From JAJYTL01 sp046705265 (GTDB lineage: Bacteria; Pseudomonadota; Alphaproteobacteria; Ferrovibrionales; Ferrovibrionaceae), in contig JBJKQL010000128.1 of NCBI GenBank assembly GCA_046705265.1, positions 1 to 60,060 of the forward strand: 60,060 nt of DNA, in the 5' to 3' direction. The translations under genes were made by a program, and so were the position numbers. Positions 1 to 8,631 of the stretch are shown piece by piece (within the stretch, counting starts at the first letter, position 1; each line of letters begins with the position of its first letter). The notes beneath the pieces are model-generated. The model did not search any database, was not told where the DNA came from, and saw only the letters and a program-made list of their open reading frames with translations.

Positions 1-160
1 CCTGCGTCAGCGTCCGCCCATCCACCGTGATGTTGTTCGGGCCAACCCCGCCCGGCGTCCCCGCCGCCAGTGCCACCCTCACGCCGCCGCCAGATGCCAT
101 CAGCGCTACTGCCGCACACCCAGCCATGAGACCCAAGCGAAGTCTCTTCCATCTCGACAT
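1..160 (-). CDS. N-terminus of a secreted, possibly adhesin-like protein (partial)
   Basis: Only the first 53 codons lie in the window; the gene continues past the left edge. The ATG at 160 has a good ribosome site (GGAGGG, 167-172, six bases upstream). The product starts with a basic tail (R3, K5, R6, R8) and a long hydrophobic, Ala-rich stretch to about residue 33 ending in ALAA, which is a Sec signal peptide. It is followed by GTPGGVGPNNITVDGRTLTQ. The PNNI-x-x-DGRT-x-T pattern resembles, from memory, the mature N-termini of large filamentous-haemagglutinin or LktA-type adhesins in alphaproteobacteria. Export is well supported; the adhesin call is an inference from about 20 residues. Confidence 0.5.
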   Translation of the reverse strand, partial: MSRWKRLRLGLMAGCAAVALMASGGGVRVALAAGTPGGVGPNNITVDGRTLTQ

Positions 161-183
161 TCCATTCCCTCCGACCTGAATTC

Positions 184-206
184 AAATTGCTGATTCCCAG
201 CAATTT
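184..206. repeat. 9-bp perfect inverted repeat in the leader of the left-edge gene
   Basis: AAATTGCTG (184-192) and CAGCAATTT (198-206) are exact reverse complements separated by five bases. On the minus strand the hairpin would end 24 bases before the ATG at 160 and about 12 bases before its ribosome site. It could be an operator or an mRNA hairpin affecting translation. There is no long T-run, so a terminator is less likely. Confidence 0.5.
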
Positions 207-256
207 TTCAGCGCCGGATAATTTCAATTTGGAATTCGAACGATCTATTAAGAAAT

Positions 257-285
257 ATAGTAAACTAATGATAAAATAACTGAAA
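257..285 (-). promoter_or_regulatory. Candidate sigma-70-type promoter for the left-edge gene
   Basis: On the minus strand TTTCAG (285-280) and TACTAT (262-257) are separated by 17 bases, about 100 bases upstream of the start codon at 160. The match is modest, and AT-rich DNA gives such matches by chance. Confidence 0.3.
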
Positions 286-811
286 ATATTACATTACCAT
301 AAAGCAAATATTACATAATTTCGCGGTTGTTTTGCGTTATGTGAAGCAACGATCGAACAATAGTATAGATTTTATCGTCACCGCGGTGGGCCGTACATTG
401 GTTTGCCTTGGAGACATTGGTGCCGATGAATTGCATTATCCATCCCACCGAACCGGAGCACGCAGACCTCAACTGGTGATCCTGAAGCGGATTCATGCTC
501 ATTCCAGATCGGGACGGTGCCGCAGGGTAGAAACCGATGGGCGGCGGTCAGGATATGAACGAGGCATAAACATCAGCGCAGGTTGTCGACGGTCGACCGC
601 GAGCCGTGCTTCCGCCCTGGTGAAACCGGCATCATTGCGGGCGCGCCATCATCGCCGTGCGGGTCATGACACAGTGAGGCCGATGTCGGCCGGGGTTGTT
701 GCCGAAAGCCTTGCATTGAGCACCGCGCCCGAGCCGATAGAAACGGCCTCCGATTGACCGGAGCACATTTGCCCTTTGGCGGGCACGTCGCTCGGCGTTC
801 CGCACTTTCCG

Positions 812-2311
812 CTATTTCAGCGTCGGCATGGCAAATTCGGCATTGGCGCGGACCCCGGCCGGCCAGCGCGAGGTCACGGTCTTGATCTTGGTGTAGAACC
901 TCACCCCTTCGGTGCCGTACTGGTTGGTATCGCCATAGGCCGAGTTCTTCCAGCCGCCGAAGCTGTGAAAGGCGAGCGGCACCGGGATCGGCACGTTGAT
1001 CCCGACCATGCCTACCTGCACGCGGCTCGCAAATTCCCGCGCCGTGTCGCCGTCGCGAGTGAAGACCGCGACGCCGTTACCGAATTCGTGGTCGCTTGGC
1101 AGTCGCAACGCGTCGTCGAAATTCTTCGCCCGCACTACCGAAAGCACCGGTCCGAAGATCTCCTCGCCATAGATGCGCATCTCGGGCCTGACGCGGTCAA
1201 ACAGGCAGCCGCCCATGAAATGGCCGCGTTCGTAACCCTGCAATGAGAGATCGCGCCCATCGACTACGAGTTCGGCCCCTTCCTTGACGCCAATGGCGAC
1301 GTAGTTCCGGACCTTTTCCAGATGTTGGCGCGTCACCAGCGGGCCCATCTCCGATTCTGGCGCGGTCGACGGTCCGACCTTCAGCGCACGCACGCGGGGT
1401 GTCATGCGCTCAACCAGCGCATCGGCGGTCTTCTCGCCGACCGGCACGGCGACCGAGACCGCCATGCAACGCTCACCGGCCGAGCCATAGCCCGCGCCGA
1501 TAAGCGCTTCGACGGCCTGATCGAGATCGGCGTCCGGCATGACGATCATGTGATTCTTGGCACCGCCCATGGCCTGCACGCGCTTGCCCGTTGCGGCGGC
1601 GGTAGCATAAATATGGCGCGCGATCGGCGTGGAGCCGACAAAGCTCACTGCCTGGATACGCGGATCCTCGAGGATCGCATCGACAGCTTCCTTGTCGCCG
1701 TTCACGCAATTCAACACGCCGGCCGGCGCACCTGCCTCCATCATCAACTCGGCCAAGCGCATCGGGCAGGACGGATCCTTCTCCGACGGTTTGAGGATGA
1801 AGGTGTTGCCGCACGCGACGGCGATCGCATACATCCACATCGGCACCATGGCGGGGAAATTGAACGGCGTGATTCCTGCGACGACGCCCAGGGGCTGACG
1901 CAACGAATACATGTCGATGCCCCGCGACACGCCTTCCGAAAATTCGCCCTTCATGAAATGCGGGATGCCGCAGGCGAATTCGACTACCTCGAGCCCGCGC
2001 TGGACCGAGCCTTTGGCATCGCTCAACACCTTGCCGTGCTCGTCCGAGATCATTCGGGCGAGCTCATCCATGTTTTTTTCAATCAACTCCTTATATCTAA
2101 ACATGACACGGGCGCGCTGTAGGGGTGACGTCGCGGCCCAGGCGGGAAAGGCGCTGAGCGAATCCTGAACCGTGGCATCGATTTCCGCCTTGGACGCGAA
2201 GGCGACGCGGCCTGCGGTTTCCCCGGTTGTCGGGTTGAAGACCTCGCCGAACCGGCCACTCCGTCCGGCAATCCGTTTGCCGCCGACAAAATGGCCGATG
2301 TCCTTGCTCAT
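812..2311 (-). CDS. mmsA: CoA-acylating methylmalonate-semialdehyde dehydrogenase
   Basis: This enzyme oxidises (methyl)malonate semialdehyde to propionyl-CoA or acetyl-CoA with NAD and CoA, in valine, inositol and beta-alanine breakdown. The 499-residue product has the whole aldehyde dehydrogenase fold: the ITPFNFPAMVPMWM cofactor/substrate segment near 147-160, KPSEKDPSCPMR near 174-185, and the catalytic cysteine C282 in GSAGERCMAV. AMGGAKNHMIVMPDADLD (247-264) replaces the region that carries the catalytic glutamate in hydrolytic family members, which is the signature of the CoA-dependent MmsA branch. The ATG at 2311 is preceded by AGGGAG at good spacing. It is transcribed divergently from mdh and appears to be a single-gene unit. 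Confidence 0.95.
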   Translation of the reverse strand: MSKDIGHFVGGKRIAGRSGRFGEVFNPTTGETAGRVAFASKAEIDATVQDSLSAFPAWAATSPLQRARVMFRYKELIEKNMDELARMISDEHGKVLSDAKGSVQRGLEVVEFACGIPHFMKGEFSEGVSRGIDMYSLRQPLGVVAGITPFNFPAMVPMWMYAIAVACGNTFILKPSEKDPSCPMRLAELMMEAGAPAGVLNCVNGDKEAVDAILEDPRIQAVSFVGSTPIARHIYATAAATGKRVQAMGGAKNHMIVMPDADLDQAVEALIGAGYGSAGERCMAVSVAVPVGEKTADALVERMTPRVRALKVGPSTAPESEMGPLVTRQHLEKVRNYVAIGVKEGAELVVDGRDLSLQGYERGHFMGGCLFDRVRPEMRIYGEEIFGPVLSVVRAKNFDDALRLPSDHEFGNGVAVFTRDGDTAREFASRVQVGMVGINVPIPVPLAFHSFGGWKNSAYGDTNQYGTEGVRFYTKIKTVTSRWPAGVRANAEFAMPTLK

Positions 2312-2417
2312 GGCTTTCTCCCTGTTTCAGGCGGATCATGTGCTTGATCGCTAGTAAAGCGTCGCCGCCCGTATGGCGCAAGCCCGCAAGGGAAAGGCTG
2401 CGGCGCTGGGTGGTGCG

Positions 2418-2451
2418 GTCTCGCCGGCCGGTGAGACGGATCCCCCCGTCT
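2418..2451 (+). promoter_or_regulatory. Two mutually exclusive hairpins in the mdh upstream region
   Basis: Positions 2418-2437 form a 20-bp near-perfect palindrome (GTCTCGCCGG / CCGGTGAGAC, nine of ten pairs plus one G-T). Its right arm overlaps a second hairpin, AGACGG (2434-2439) with CCGTCT (2446-2451). The shared AGAC can pair to the left or to the right but not both, as in attenuator-like leaders. It lies about 90-120 bases before the mdh start. A regulatory role is inference; no U-tract follows. Confidence 0.35.
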
Positions 2452-2540
2452 GCGGGTCTTGCTCTTTGCCGCGATTGGCGTTACACCGCGCGACATCCAT
2501 TGGAAGCTTGGCTCGCAGGCTTGTATTCGGGAGAGAATTC

Positions 2541-3509
2541 ATGGCGCGGAGCAAAATCGCACTGATCGGGGGCGGCAACATCGGTGGCACCCTCGCTCAC
2601 CTCGCTGTCCTCAAGGGACTTGGCGATGTCGTGATGTTCGACATTGTCGAAGGTCTGCCGCAAGGCAAATCCCTCGACATTGCGGAGGCCGGTCCGATCG
2701 AGGGTTTCACCGCGCGCCTTAAGGGCGTCAACGACTATGCCGAGATTGCCGGCGCGGATGTCATCATTGTGACGGCGGGGATCGCCCGCAAGCCCGGCAT
2801 GAGCCGCGACGATCTGCTCGGGACAAATATCAAGGTCATGCAGGCGGTCGGCGATGGGATCGCCAAATATGCTCCGAATGCTTTCGTCATCTGCATCACG
2901 AATCCGCTCGACGCTATGGTCTGGGTGCTGCGACAGGCTTGCGGCCTGCCGCATCACAAGGTGGTCGGCATGGCCGGGGTGCTGGATTCCAGTCGCTTCC
3001 GCCACTTTCTGGCCGAGGCGATGAACGTCTCGGTCGAGGATGTCTCGGCCTTCGTCCTCGGCGGCCATGGTGACAGCATGGTGCCGCTCCCGCGCTATTC
3101 CACCGTCGCTGGCGTGCCGCTTCCCGATCTCGTCCGTATGGGCTGGATTTCGCAGGAGAAAATCGATGCCATCGTCAAGCGCACGCGCGACGGCGGCGCC
3201 GAGATCGTCGGCCTGCTGAAGACCGGCTCCGCCTTCTATGCCCCGGCGTCTTCGGCGATTCGCATGGCGGAAAGCTATCTTGCCGATAAAAAGCGGGTTC
3301 TGCCTTGCGCGGCTTATCTTTCGGGGCAATACGGCGTAAACGACATCTACGTCGGCGTGCCGGTGGTGATCGGTGCCGGCGGGGTCGAGCGCATCATGGA
3401 AATCGGGCTCGACGGCGCTGAGAAAGCAGCCTTCGACAAATCCGTTGGTGCGGTTCGAGGCTTGATCGACGCCTGCCTAACGATTGCGCCGAATCTGACT
3501 GGAAAATAA
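2541..3509 (+). CDS. mdh: Malate dehydrogenase
   Basis: This cytosolic NAD-dependent enzyme interconverts malate and oxaloacetate in the TCA cycle. The start chosen is the ATG at 2541, with GGGAGAG just upstream, giving 322 residues, normal for the lactate-dehydrogenase-like bacterial type. The nucleotide-binding loop GGGNIGG is at residues 10-16 and the NAD-selecting acidic residue is D34. The mobile loop IARKPGMSRDD (81-91) carries the substrate arginines, VLDSSRF holds D149 and R152, and GGHGDSMVP carries the catalytic H176. It heads the TCA cluster, separated from sucC by 120 bases that contain a promoter-like sequence. The frame stays open for 56 codons upstream, but that stretch does not resemble the family. 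Confidence 0.97.
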   Translation: MARSKIALIGGGNIGGTLAHLAVLKGLGDVVMFDIVEGLPQGKSLDIAEAGPIEGFTARLKGVNDYAEIAGADVIIVTAGIARKPGMSRDDLLGTNIKVMQAVGDGIAKYAPNAFVICITNPLDAMVWVLRQACGLPHHKVVGMAGVLDSSRFRHFLAEAMNVSVEDVSAFVLGGHGDSMVPLPRYSTVAGVPLPDLVRMGWISQEKIDAIVKRTRDGGAEIVGLLKTGSAFYAPASSAIRMAESYLADKKRVLPCAAYLSGQYGVNDIYVGVPVVIGAGGVERIMEIGLDGAEKAAFDKSVGAVRGLIDACLTIAPNLTGK

Positions 3510-3521
3510 CGGCCTTTCGGG

Positions 3522-3549
3522 TTGCGCCTCGAACCCCAGGTGCTATAAC
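3522..3549 (+). promoter_or_regulatory. Candidate promoter for sucCDAB-lpdA
   Basis: TTGCGC (3522-3527) and TATAAC (3544-3549) are separated by 16 bases in the mdh-sucC gap, 80 bases before the sucC start. This suggests that the succinyl-CoA/2-oxoglutarate genes have their own promoter besides read-through from mdh. Confidence 0.4.
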
Positions 3550-3629
3550 TGCCCCCTGCTGCGGCGGGCCGGTCGCGGAGGCTGAGTTGAGCGCAAGTCA
3601 CCATCAGCCATGATCGTCAAGACGAAGCG

Positions 3630-4799
3630 ATGAATATTCACGAATATCAGGCGAAGCAACTCCTCTCTCGCTATGGGGTCAGCGTGCTTCGCGGCCAGGT
3701 TGCTTATACGTCAGACGAAGCGGTGGTGGGCGCGCAGCAACTTGGCGGTCCGGTCTGGGTGGTGAAGGCGCAGATCCACGCCGGCGGCCGTGGCAAGGGC
3801 GGCGGTGTCAAACTTGCCCGCTCGATCGACGAAGTGAAAATGCTTTCCGAGCAGATTCTCGGCATGACCCTAGTCACGCCGCAGACCGGTCCGGCCGGTC
3901 GGGTTGTTCGCCGCGTCTACATCGAGGAAGGCTGCGACATCGCCCGCGAGCTTTACCTTGGTCTTCTGATCGACCGGGCGACGAGCCGCATCACCGTGAT
4001 CGCCTCGACCGAGGGTGGCATGGAGATCGAAGAAGTCGCGGCCCGCCATCCGCGAAAGATTTTCCGCCTTGCCGTTGATCCCGCCGTTGGCATGCAGCCA
4101 TTCTATGCTAGGCGTGTTGCCTTTGCTCTCGGGCTTAAAGGTCGCGAGCACGCCGCGGCGGTGAAGTTCGTCGAAGGACTTTATGCCGCATTCGTCGGCC
4201 TAGACATGTCGGTTGCCGAAATCAATCCGCTCGCGGTGACGATGGGAGGCAAGGTGCTGGCGCTCGATGCCAAAATCGGGTTCGACGACAATTCGCTCTT
4301 TCGCCAGCGCGCGGTGGAGGAGTTGCGCGATCCGGACGAGGAAGATCCGGCAGAGCTCGAAGCCGCACGGCATGGCCTCAACTACATCAAGCTCGACGGC
4401 AATATTGGCTGCATGGTGAATGGCGCCGGCCTTGCCATGGCGACCATGGATATCATCAAACTCTATGGCGCCACGCCAGCGAATTTCCTCGATGTTGGCG
4501 GCGGCGCGACGCGCGAGCGCGTGACGGCAGCGTTCAAGATCATCCTTTCCGACGCCAATGTCGAAGGTATCCTGGTCAATATCTTTGGCGGCATCATGCG
4601 CTGCGACGTGATTGCTGAAGGGGTGATCGCGGCGGCGCGCGAAGTTTCGCTTCACGTGCCTCTCGTCGTGCGACTTGAGGGTACCAACGTCACTCAGGGC
4701 AAAAAGCTTCTCGCCGAAAGCGGCTTGCCCATCACCTCGGCCGACAGCTTGGCGGACGCCGCCGACAAGATCGTGCGCGCCGTGCGGGAGGCCGCGTAA
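3630..4799 (+). CDS. sucC: Succinyl-CoA synthetase beta subunit (ADP-forming)
   Basis: With SucD this subunit forms succinate and CoA from succinyl-CoA while making a nucleoside triphosphate. The 389 residues match the bacterial SucC length. An N-terminal ATP-grasp domain starts MNIHEYQAKQLLSRYGV and holds KAQIHAGGRGKGGGVK. The C-terminal CoA-ligase domain holds FLDVGGGATRERV, NIFGGIMRCDVIAEGV and RLEGTNV. The stop codon overlaps the sucD start by one base (TAATG), so translation is probably coupled. The ribosome site is weak (AAGACGAAG). Confidence 0.97.
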   Translation: MNIHEYQAKQLLSRYGVSVLRGQVAYTSDEAVVGAQQLGGPVWVVKAQIHAGGRGKGGGVKLARSIDEVKMLSEQILGMTLVTPQTGPAGRVVRRVYIEEGCDIARELYLGLLIDRATSRITVIASTEGGMEIEEVAARHPRKIFRLAVDPAVGMQPFYARRVAFALGLKGREHAAAVKFVEGLYAAFVGLDMSVAEINPLAVTMGGKVLALDAKIGFDDNSLFRQRAVEELRDPDEEDPAELEAARHGLNYIKLDGNIGCMVNGAGLAMATMDIIKLYGATPANFLDVGGGATRERVTAAFKIILSDANVEGILVNIFGGIMRCDVIAEGVIAAAREVSLHVPLVVRLEGTNVTQGKKLLAESGLPITSADSLADAADKIVRAVREAA

Positions 4800-5674
4800 T
4801 GTCGATTCTCGTCGATGCCTCGACGCGGGTGATTTGCCAGGGTTTCACCGGAACCCAGGGTACCTTTCATTCCGAACAGGCGATCGCCTACGGCACCAAG
4901 ATGGTAGGCGGGGTGACTCCCGGTAAGGGCGGAGAGACTCATCTTGACCTGCCGGTATTTGACACTGTTCTCGAGGCGGCCAAGGCAACCAAGGCCGATG
5001 CCTCGGTCATCTACGTGCCGCCGCCCTATGCCGCCGACGCAATTCTCGAAGCGGTGGATGCCCGCATCAAACTTATCGTTTGCATTACCGAGGGCATTCC
5101 GGTGATCGACATGGTGCGGGTGAAACGGGCGCTCGCGGGCTCGAAGTCGCGTCTCATCGGCCCGAATTGCCCCGGCGTGATCACGCCTGGCGCATGCAAG
5201 ATCGGCATCATGCCGGGGCATATTCACCAGCCGGGAAAAATCGGCATCGTTTCGCGCTCGGGCACGCTGACTTACGAGGCGGTGGCGCAGACTACTTCCG
5301 TAGGCCTCGGCCAGTCGACCTGCGTCGGCATCGGCGGCGACCCGGTGAACGGCACGAATTTTATTGACTGTTTGGAAATGTTTCTCCGCGACGATGCGAC
5401 CGAAGGCATAGTCATGATTGGTGAGATCGGCGGTTCGGCGGAGGAAGACGCGGCGGCGTTTCTGCGCCGTGCGAAGCGCAAGAAGCCGGTCGTCGGGTTC
5501 ATTGCCGGACGGACCGCGCCACCGGGGCGTCGCATGGGGCATGCGGGCGCCATCGTCGCCGGGGGCAAGGGCGGTGCCGAGGACAAGATCGACGCGCTGC
5601 GCAGCGCGGGCATCGTCGTTGCCGATTCCCCGGCCTCGCTCGGCGAGACGATACTGAAGACCATGCAGGGGTGA
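4799..5674 (+). CDS. sucD: Succinyl-CoA synthetase alpha subunit
   Basis: This is the CoA-binding, phosphohistidine-carrying partner of SucC. The 291-residue length is typical. GFTGTQGTFHSEQAI (15-29) is the CoA-binding N-terminal segment, GPNCPGVITPG lies at 121-131, and RRMGHAGAIVAGGKG carries the phosphorylated H248. It starts inside the sucC stop codon. A strong GC hairpin (5688-5704) separates it from sucA. Confidence 0.97.
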   Translation: MSILVDASTRVICQGFTGTQGTFHSEQAIAYGTKMVGGVTPGKGGETHLDLPVFDTVLEAAKATKADASVIYVPPPYAADAILEAVDARIKLIVCITEGIPVIDMVRVKRALAGSKSRLIGPNCPGVITPGACKIGIMPGHIHQPGKIGIVSRSGTLTYEAVAQTTSVGLGQSTCVGIGGDPVNGTNFIDCLEMFLRDDATEGIVMIGEIGGSAEEDAAAFLRRAKRKKPVVGFIAGRTAPPGRRMGHAGAIVAGGKGGAEDKIDALRSAGIVVADSPASLGETILKTMQG

Positions 5675-5687
5675 CATCATAGTCCGA

Positions 5688-5704
5688 CGGCGCATGGCGC
5701 GCCG
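5688..5704 (+). repeat. GC-rich hairpin between sucD and sucA
   Basis: CGGCGC (5688-5693) and GCGCCG (5699-5704) form a six-pair, all-GC stem with a five-base loop. No T-run follows, so it is more likely an mRNA stability or processing element, or a partial terminator, than a full terminator. This is inference from position only. Confidence 0.35.
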
Positions 5705-5760
5705 CCTGTGGACGGTTGACAGAGAAGGACGCCGGCTGCAAGGCGCGGCGCGTTCCAAAG

Positions 5761-8622
5761 ATGACCAGGCAGCTAGACGTCACATCGTTCCTATACGGTG
5801 GGAACGGCAATTTTATCGAACAACTTTATCTCGCTTATCTCCGTGATGCACAGTCGGTCGACGAGAGTTGGCGGCAATTCTTCGCCGGGCTTGGCGATGA
5901 TTTCGGAACCATCGAGCGCGAACAAAAAGGCCCCTCGTGGCGGCGCCCGAACGGTCTTGACCTCCTCGACGAAGCAGGCGTGCTCGGATCCGATGGCCAT
6001 GCCGCCAAGGCAGCAGCAAAGGCGGCGGCGAATGGCGCCGACGTTCACGAAGAGACACTGAACGCGATTCGTGCGGTGATGATGATCCGCGCCTATCGCA
6101 TTCGCGGCCATCTCATCGCCAATCTCGATCCCTTAGGTCTCGAGGCGCCGAAGCATCATCCCGAGCTTGACCCCGCGTCCTACGGCTTCACCGAGGCCGA
6201 CATGGACCGCATGTTTTTCATCAACCACATGCTCGGCCTCGAGCAGGCGACGTTGCGCGAGATGCTCTCGATTCTCCGTCGCACTTACTGCAGTACCATC
6301 GGCGTCGAGTACATGCATATTTACCATCCAGAGCAGAAGCTCTGGATCCAGGAACGCATCGAGGGCCGCGACAAGGAAGTCTCGTTCACGCCGGAAGGCA
6401 AGGTCGCGATTCTGCGCAAGCTGGTACAGGCCGAGGATTTCGAGCATTTCTGTCAGGTGAAGTACACGGCGACCAAGCGCTTCGGCCTCGAAGGTGCCGA
6501 GGCGCTGATCCCGGCCATGGAGCAGATCATCAAGCGCGGCGGCCAGCTCGGCGTGAGGGAGATCATCATCGGCATGCCGCACCGTGGCCGGCTCAATGTC
6601 CTCACCTCGGTGATGTCGAAGGCCTATCGCGCGGTGTTTTCGGAGTTCGAAGGCAACGCGCCGCCTGAAACTTTACTCGGCTCGGGCGACGTGAAATATC
6701 ACCTTGGGACCTCCTCCGACCGCGAGTTCGACAACAATCGGGTGCATCTGTCGCTTGCGTCGAACCCATCCCATCTCGAGGCCGTGGATCCCGTGGTGCT
6801 CGGCAAGGTGCGCGCTAAGCAGACGCAGTTTGGCGATAGCGAGCGTGGTCAGGCCATGGCCGTCTTGATGCACGGCGACGCGGCGTTCGCCGGCCAGGGT
6901 CTCGTCGCCGAATGTTTTGGTCTTTCCGAGCTTCGCGGCTACCGCACGGGAGGCACCATCCATTTCATCGTCAACAACCAGATCGGTTTCACCACGAGCC
7001 CGCATTATTCGCGTTCCTCACCGTATCCGAGTGACAGTGCGAAAATCGTCCAGGCACCAATCTTTCATGTCAACGGTGACGATCCAGAGGCGGTCGTGCA
7101 CGTGGCCAAGGTGGCGACCGAATTCCGCCAGACGTTTCACAAGGACGTCGTCATCGACATGTTCTGCTATCGCCGGCACGGGCATAACGAATCCGACGAG
7201 CCGGCCTTCACCCAGCCGTTGATGTATCGCACCATCGCCAAACACCCGACGGCGCGGCAAATCTATGCCAAGAAGTTGATCACTGAGGGTTTGGTGGATC
7301 AGCCCAAGGTCGATGCCATTGCCGCTGAAATGCGGGAAGAAATGGAAAGGGAGTTCGAAGCGGCGAAGAGCTATCGGCCGAATAAGGCGGATTGGCTGGA
7401 AGGGCGCTGGAGCGGCTTTGAAGTGGCGCCGCACGGCGCCAACAAAAGCAACACCGGTGTCGCGCCGGAGACACTGCGCGACATCGGCCATCGGCTTTAT
7501 CAGGCGCCTGACGGCTTCCACCTTCATCGGACCCTGCAACGTCTGTTCCGCGGCAAGATCGAGACTATCGACGAGGGCAAGGCGATCGATTTCGCGACCG
7601 GCGAGGCGCTTGCCTTCGGCAGCCTTCTGCTCGAAGGCTATCCGGTTCGCCTCTCGGGCCAGGATTCTGGCCGCGGCACCTTCTCGCAGCGGCACGCGGT
7701 ACTGATCGACCAGGAGGACGAGAGCCGCTATATCCCGCTTGACAACTTAAGCGAGAATCAGGCTCGCTTCGAGGTCCACGATTCACTTCTGTCCGAGGCC
7801 GCCGTGCTTGGCTTCGAATACGGTTACTCAACCGCTGAGCCGCGTGCGCTGGTGATCTGGGAAGCGCAGTACGGCGATTTTGCGAACGGCGCGCAAGTTC
7901 TGATCGACCAGTTCATTACCTCCTCCGAGGCCAAGTGGCAGCGCATGACGGGCCTTGTCATGATGCTGCCGCATGGTTACGAGGGAGCCGGTCCCGAACA
8001 TTCCTCGGCCCGGCTCGAACGCTACCTGCAGCTTGCGGCGGAGGACAACATCCAGGTGGTGAACGTCACCACACCGGCGCAGCACTTCCATGTTCTGCGC
8101 CGCCAGATGCTGCGCAAGTTCCGCAAGCCCTTGGTGATGATGACGCCGAAATCGCTGCTCAGGCACAAGCTCGCCGTCTCGTCTCTGGATGAGCTTGCGA
8201 CCGGCACGAGCTTCCATCGCGTGCTGGTGACGCCGCCCGAGACCGGGACTGCGAGGCGCGTTGTGTTATGTTCCGGGAAGGTCTATTTCGACCTTTTCGA
8301 GGCGATACAGAAGCACGAAATCAAGGACACCATGTTGATCCGGGTCGAGCAGCTCTATCCGTTTCCTGAGGACGCCTTGGCCACCGAACTCGCCAAGGCG
8401 TTGAAAGCGGACCAGATTGTCTGGTGCCAGGAAGAACCAAAGAACATGGGTGCGTTCTTCTTCGTCGAGCCCCGCATCGAGCAGGTGCTGGCGACGGTCG
8501 GGACCAAGGTCACGCGCGTCCGTTATGCCGGTCGCGCCGAATCGGCGGCACCGGCGACCGGACTTTATCGCAAGCATTTACTTGAGCAGACGACGCTCCT
8601 GGACGAGGCGCTTCTTGCATAG
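5761..8622 (+). CDS. sucA: 2-oxoglutarate dehydrogenase E1 component
   Basis: This thiamine-diphosphate-dependent decarboxylase is the first enzyme of the 2-oxoglutarate dehydrogenase complex. I place the start at the ATG at 5761 (MTRQLDVTSFLYGGN), giving 953 residues, because family members begin with this SFLYGGN segment; a TTG at 5716 would add 15 unmatched residues. Neither start has a convincing ribosome site. The N-terminal SucB-interaction segment is followed by the thiamine-binding core (IIGMPHRGRLNVL; VHLSLASNPSHLEAVDPVV; GDAAFAGQG; NNQIGFTTSP) and the transketolase-like domain (FSQRHAVLIDQ; EAQYGDFANGAQV; LMLPHGYEGAGPEHSS, reading M for the first L in the sequence). It lies nine bases before sucB. 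Confidence 0.96.
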   Translation: MTRQLDVTSFLYGGNGNFIEQLYLAYLRDAQSVDESWRQFFAGLGDDFGTIEREQKGPSWRRPNGLDLLDEAGVLGSDGHAAKAAAKAAANGADVHEETLNAIRAVMMIRAYRIRGHLIANLDPLGLEAPKHHPELDPASYGFTEADMDRMFFINHMLGLEQATLREMLSILRRTYCSTIGVEYMHIYHPEQKLWIQERIEGRDKEVSFTPEGKVAILRKLVQAEDFEHFCQVKYTATKRFGLEGAEALIPAMEQIIKRGGQLGVREIIIGMPHRGRLNVLTSVMSKAYRAVFSEFEGNAPPETLLGSGDVKYHLGTSSDREFDNNRVHLSLASNPSHLEAVDPVVLGKVRAKQTQFGDSERGQAMAVLMHGDAAFAGQGLVAECFGLSELRGYRTGGTIHFIVNNQIGFTTSPHYSRSSPYPSDSAKIVQAPIFHVNGDDPEAVVHVAKVATEFRQTFHKDVVIDMFCYRRHGHNESDEPAFTQPLMYRTIAKHPTARQIYAKKLITEGLVDQPKVDAIAAEMREEMEREFEAAKSYRPNKADWLEGRWSGFEVAPHGANKSNTGVAPETLRDIGHRLYQAPDGFHLHRTLQRLFRGKIETIDEGKAIDFATGEALAFGSLLLEGYPVRLSGQDSGRGTFSQRHAVLIDQEDESRYIPLDNLSENQARFEVHDSLLSEAAVLGFEYGYSTAEPRALVIWEAQYGDFANGAQVLIDQFITSSEAKWQRMTGLVMMLPHGYEGAGPEHSSARLERYLQLAAEDNIQVVNVTTPAQHFHVLRRQMLRKFRKPLVMMTPKSLLRHKLAVSSLDELATGTSFHRVLVTPPETGTARRVVLCSGKVYFDLFEAIQKHEIKDTMLIRVEQLYPFPEDALATELAKALKADQIVWCQEEPKNMGAFFFVEPRIEQVLATVGTKVTRVRYAGRAESAAPATGLYRKHLLEQTTLLDEALLA

Positions 8623-8631
8623 AGGGAGACC

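Larger units (their letters stand above)
161..811. other. Intergenic region, AT-rich in its left half
   Basis: These 650 bases hold no gene I can support. Positions about 180-330 are strikingly AT-rich compared with the GC-rich surroundings and form the upstream region of the left-edge secreted gene. Positions about 330-800 return to higher GC. An open frame of 141 codons at 332-757 has mixed codon use, no ribosome site and no recognisable motif, so I treat it as chance. Confidence 0.6.

Noticed and set aside
332..757. A 141-codon open frame on the plus strand in the left intergenic region
   Set aside because: No ribosome site, no recognisable motif and weak codon bias compared with real genes here; likely chance in non-coding DNA.
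770..785. TGCCC/GGGCA stem after mmsA as a terminator
   Set aside because: Only five pairs and no T-run on the minus strand; too weak to call.
3610..3633. A seven-codon frame (MIVKTKR) whose TGA overlaps the sucC ATG
   Set aside because: It has no ribosome site and may easily occur by chance; not enough evidence for a leader peptide.
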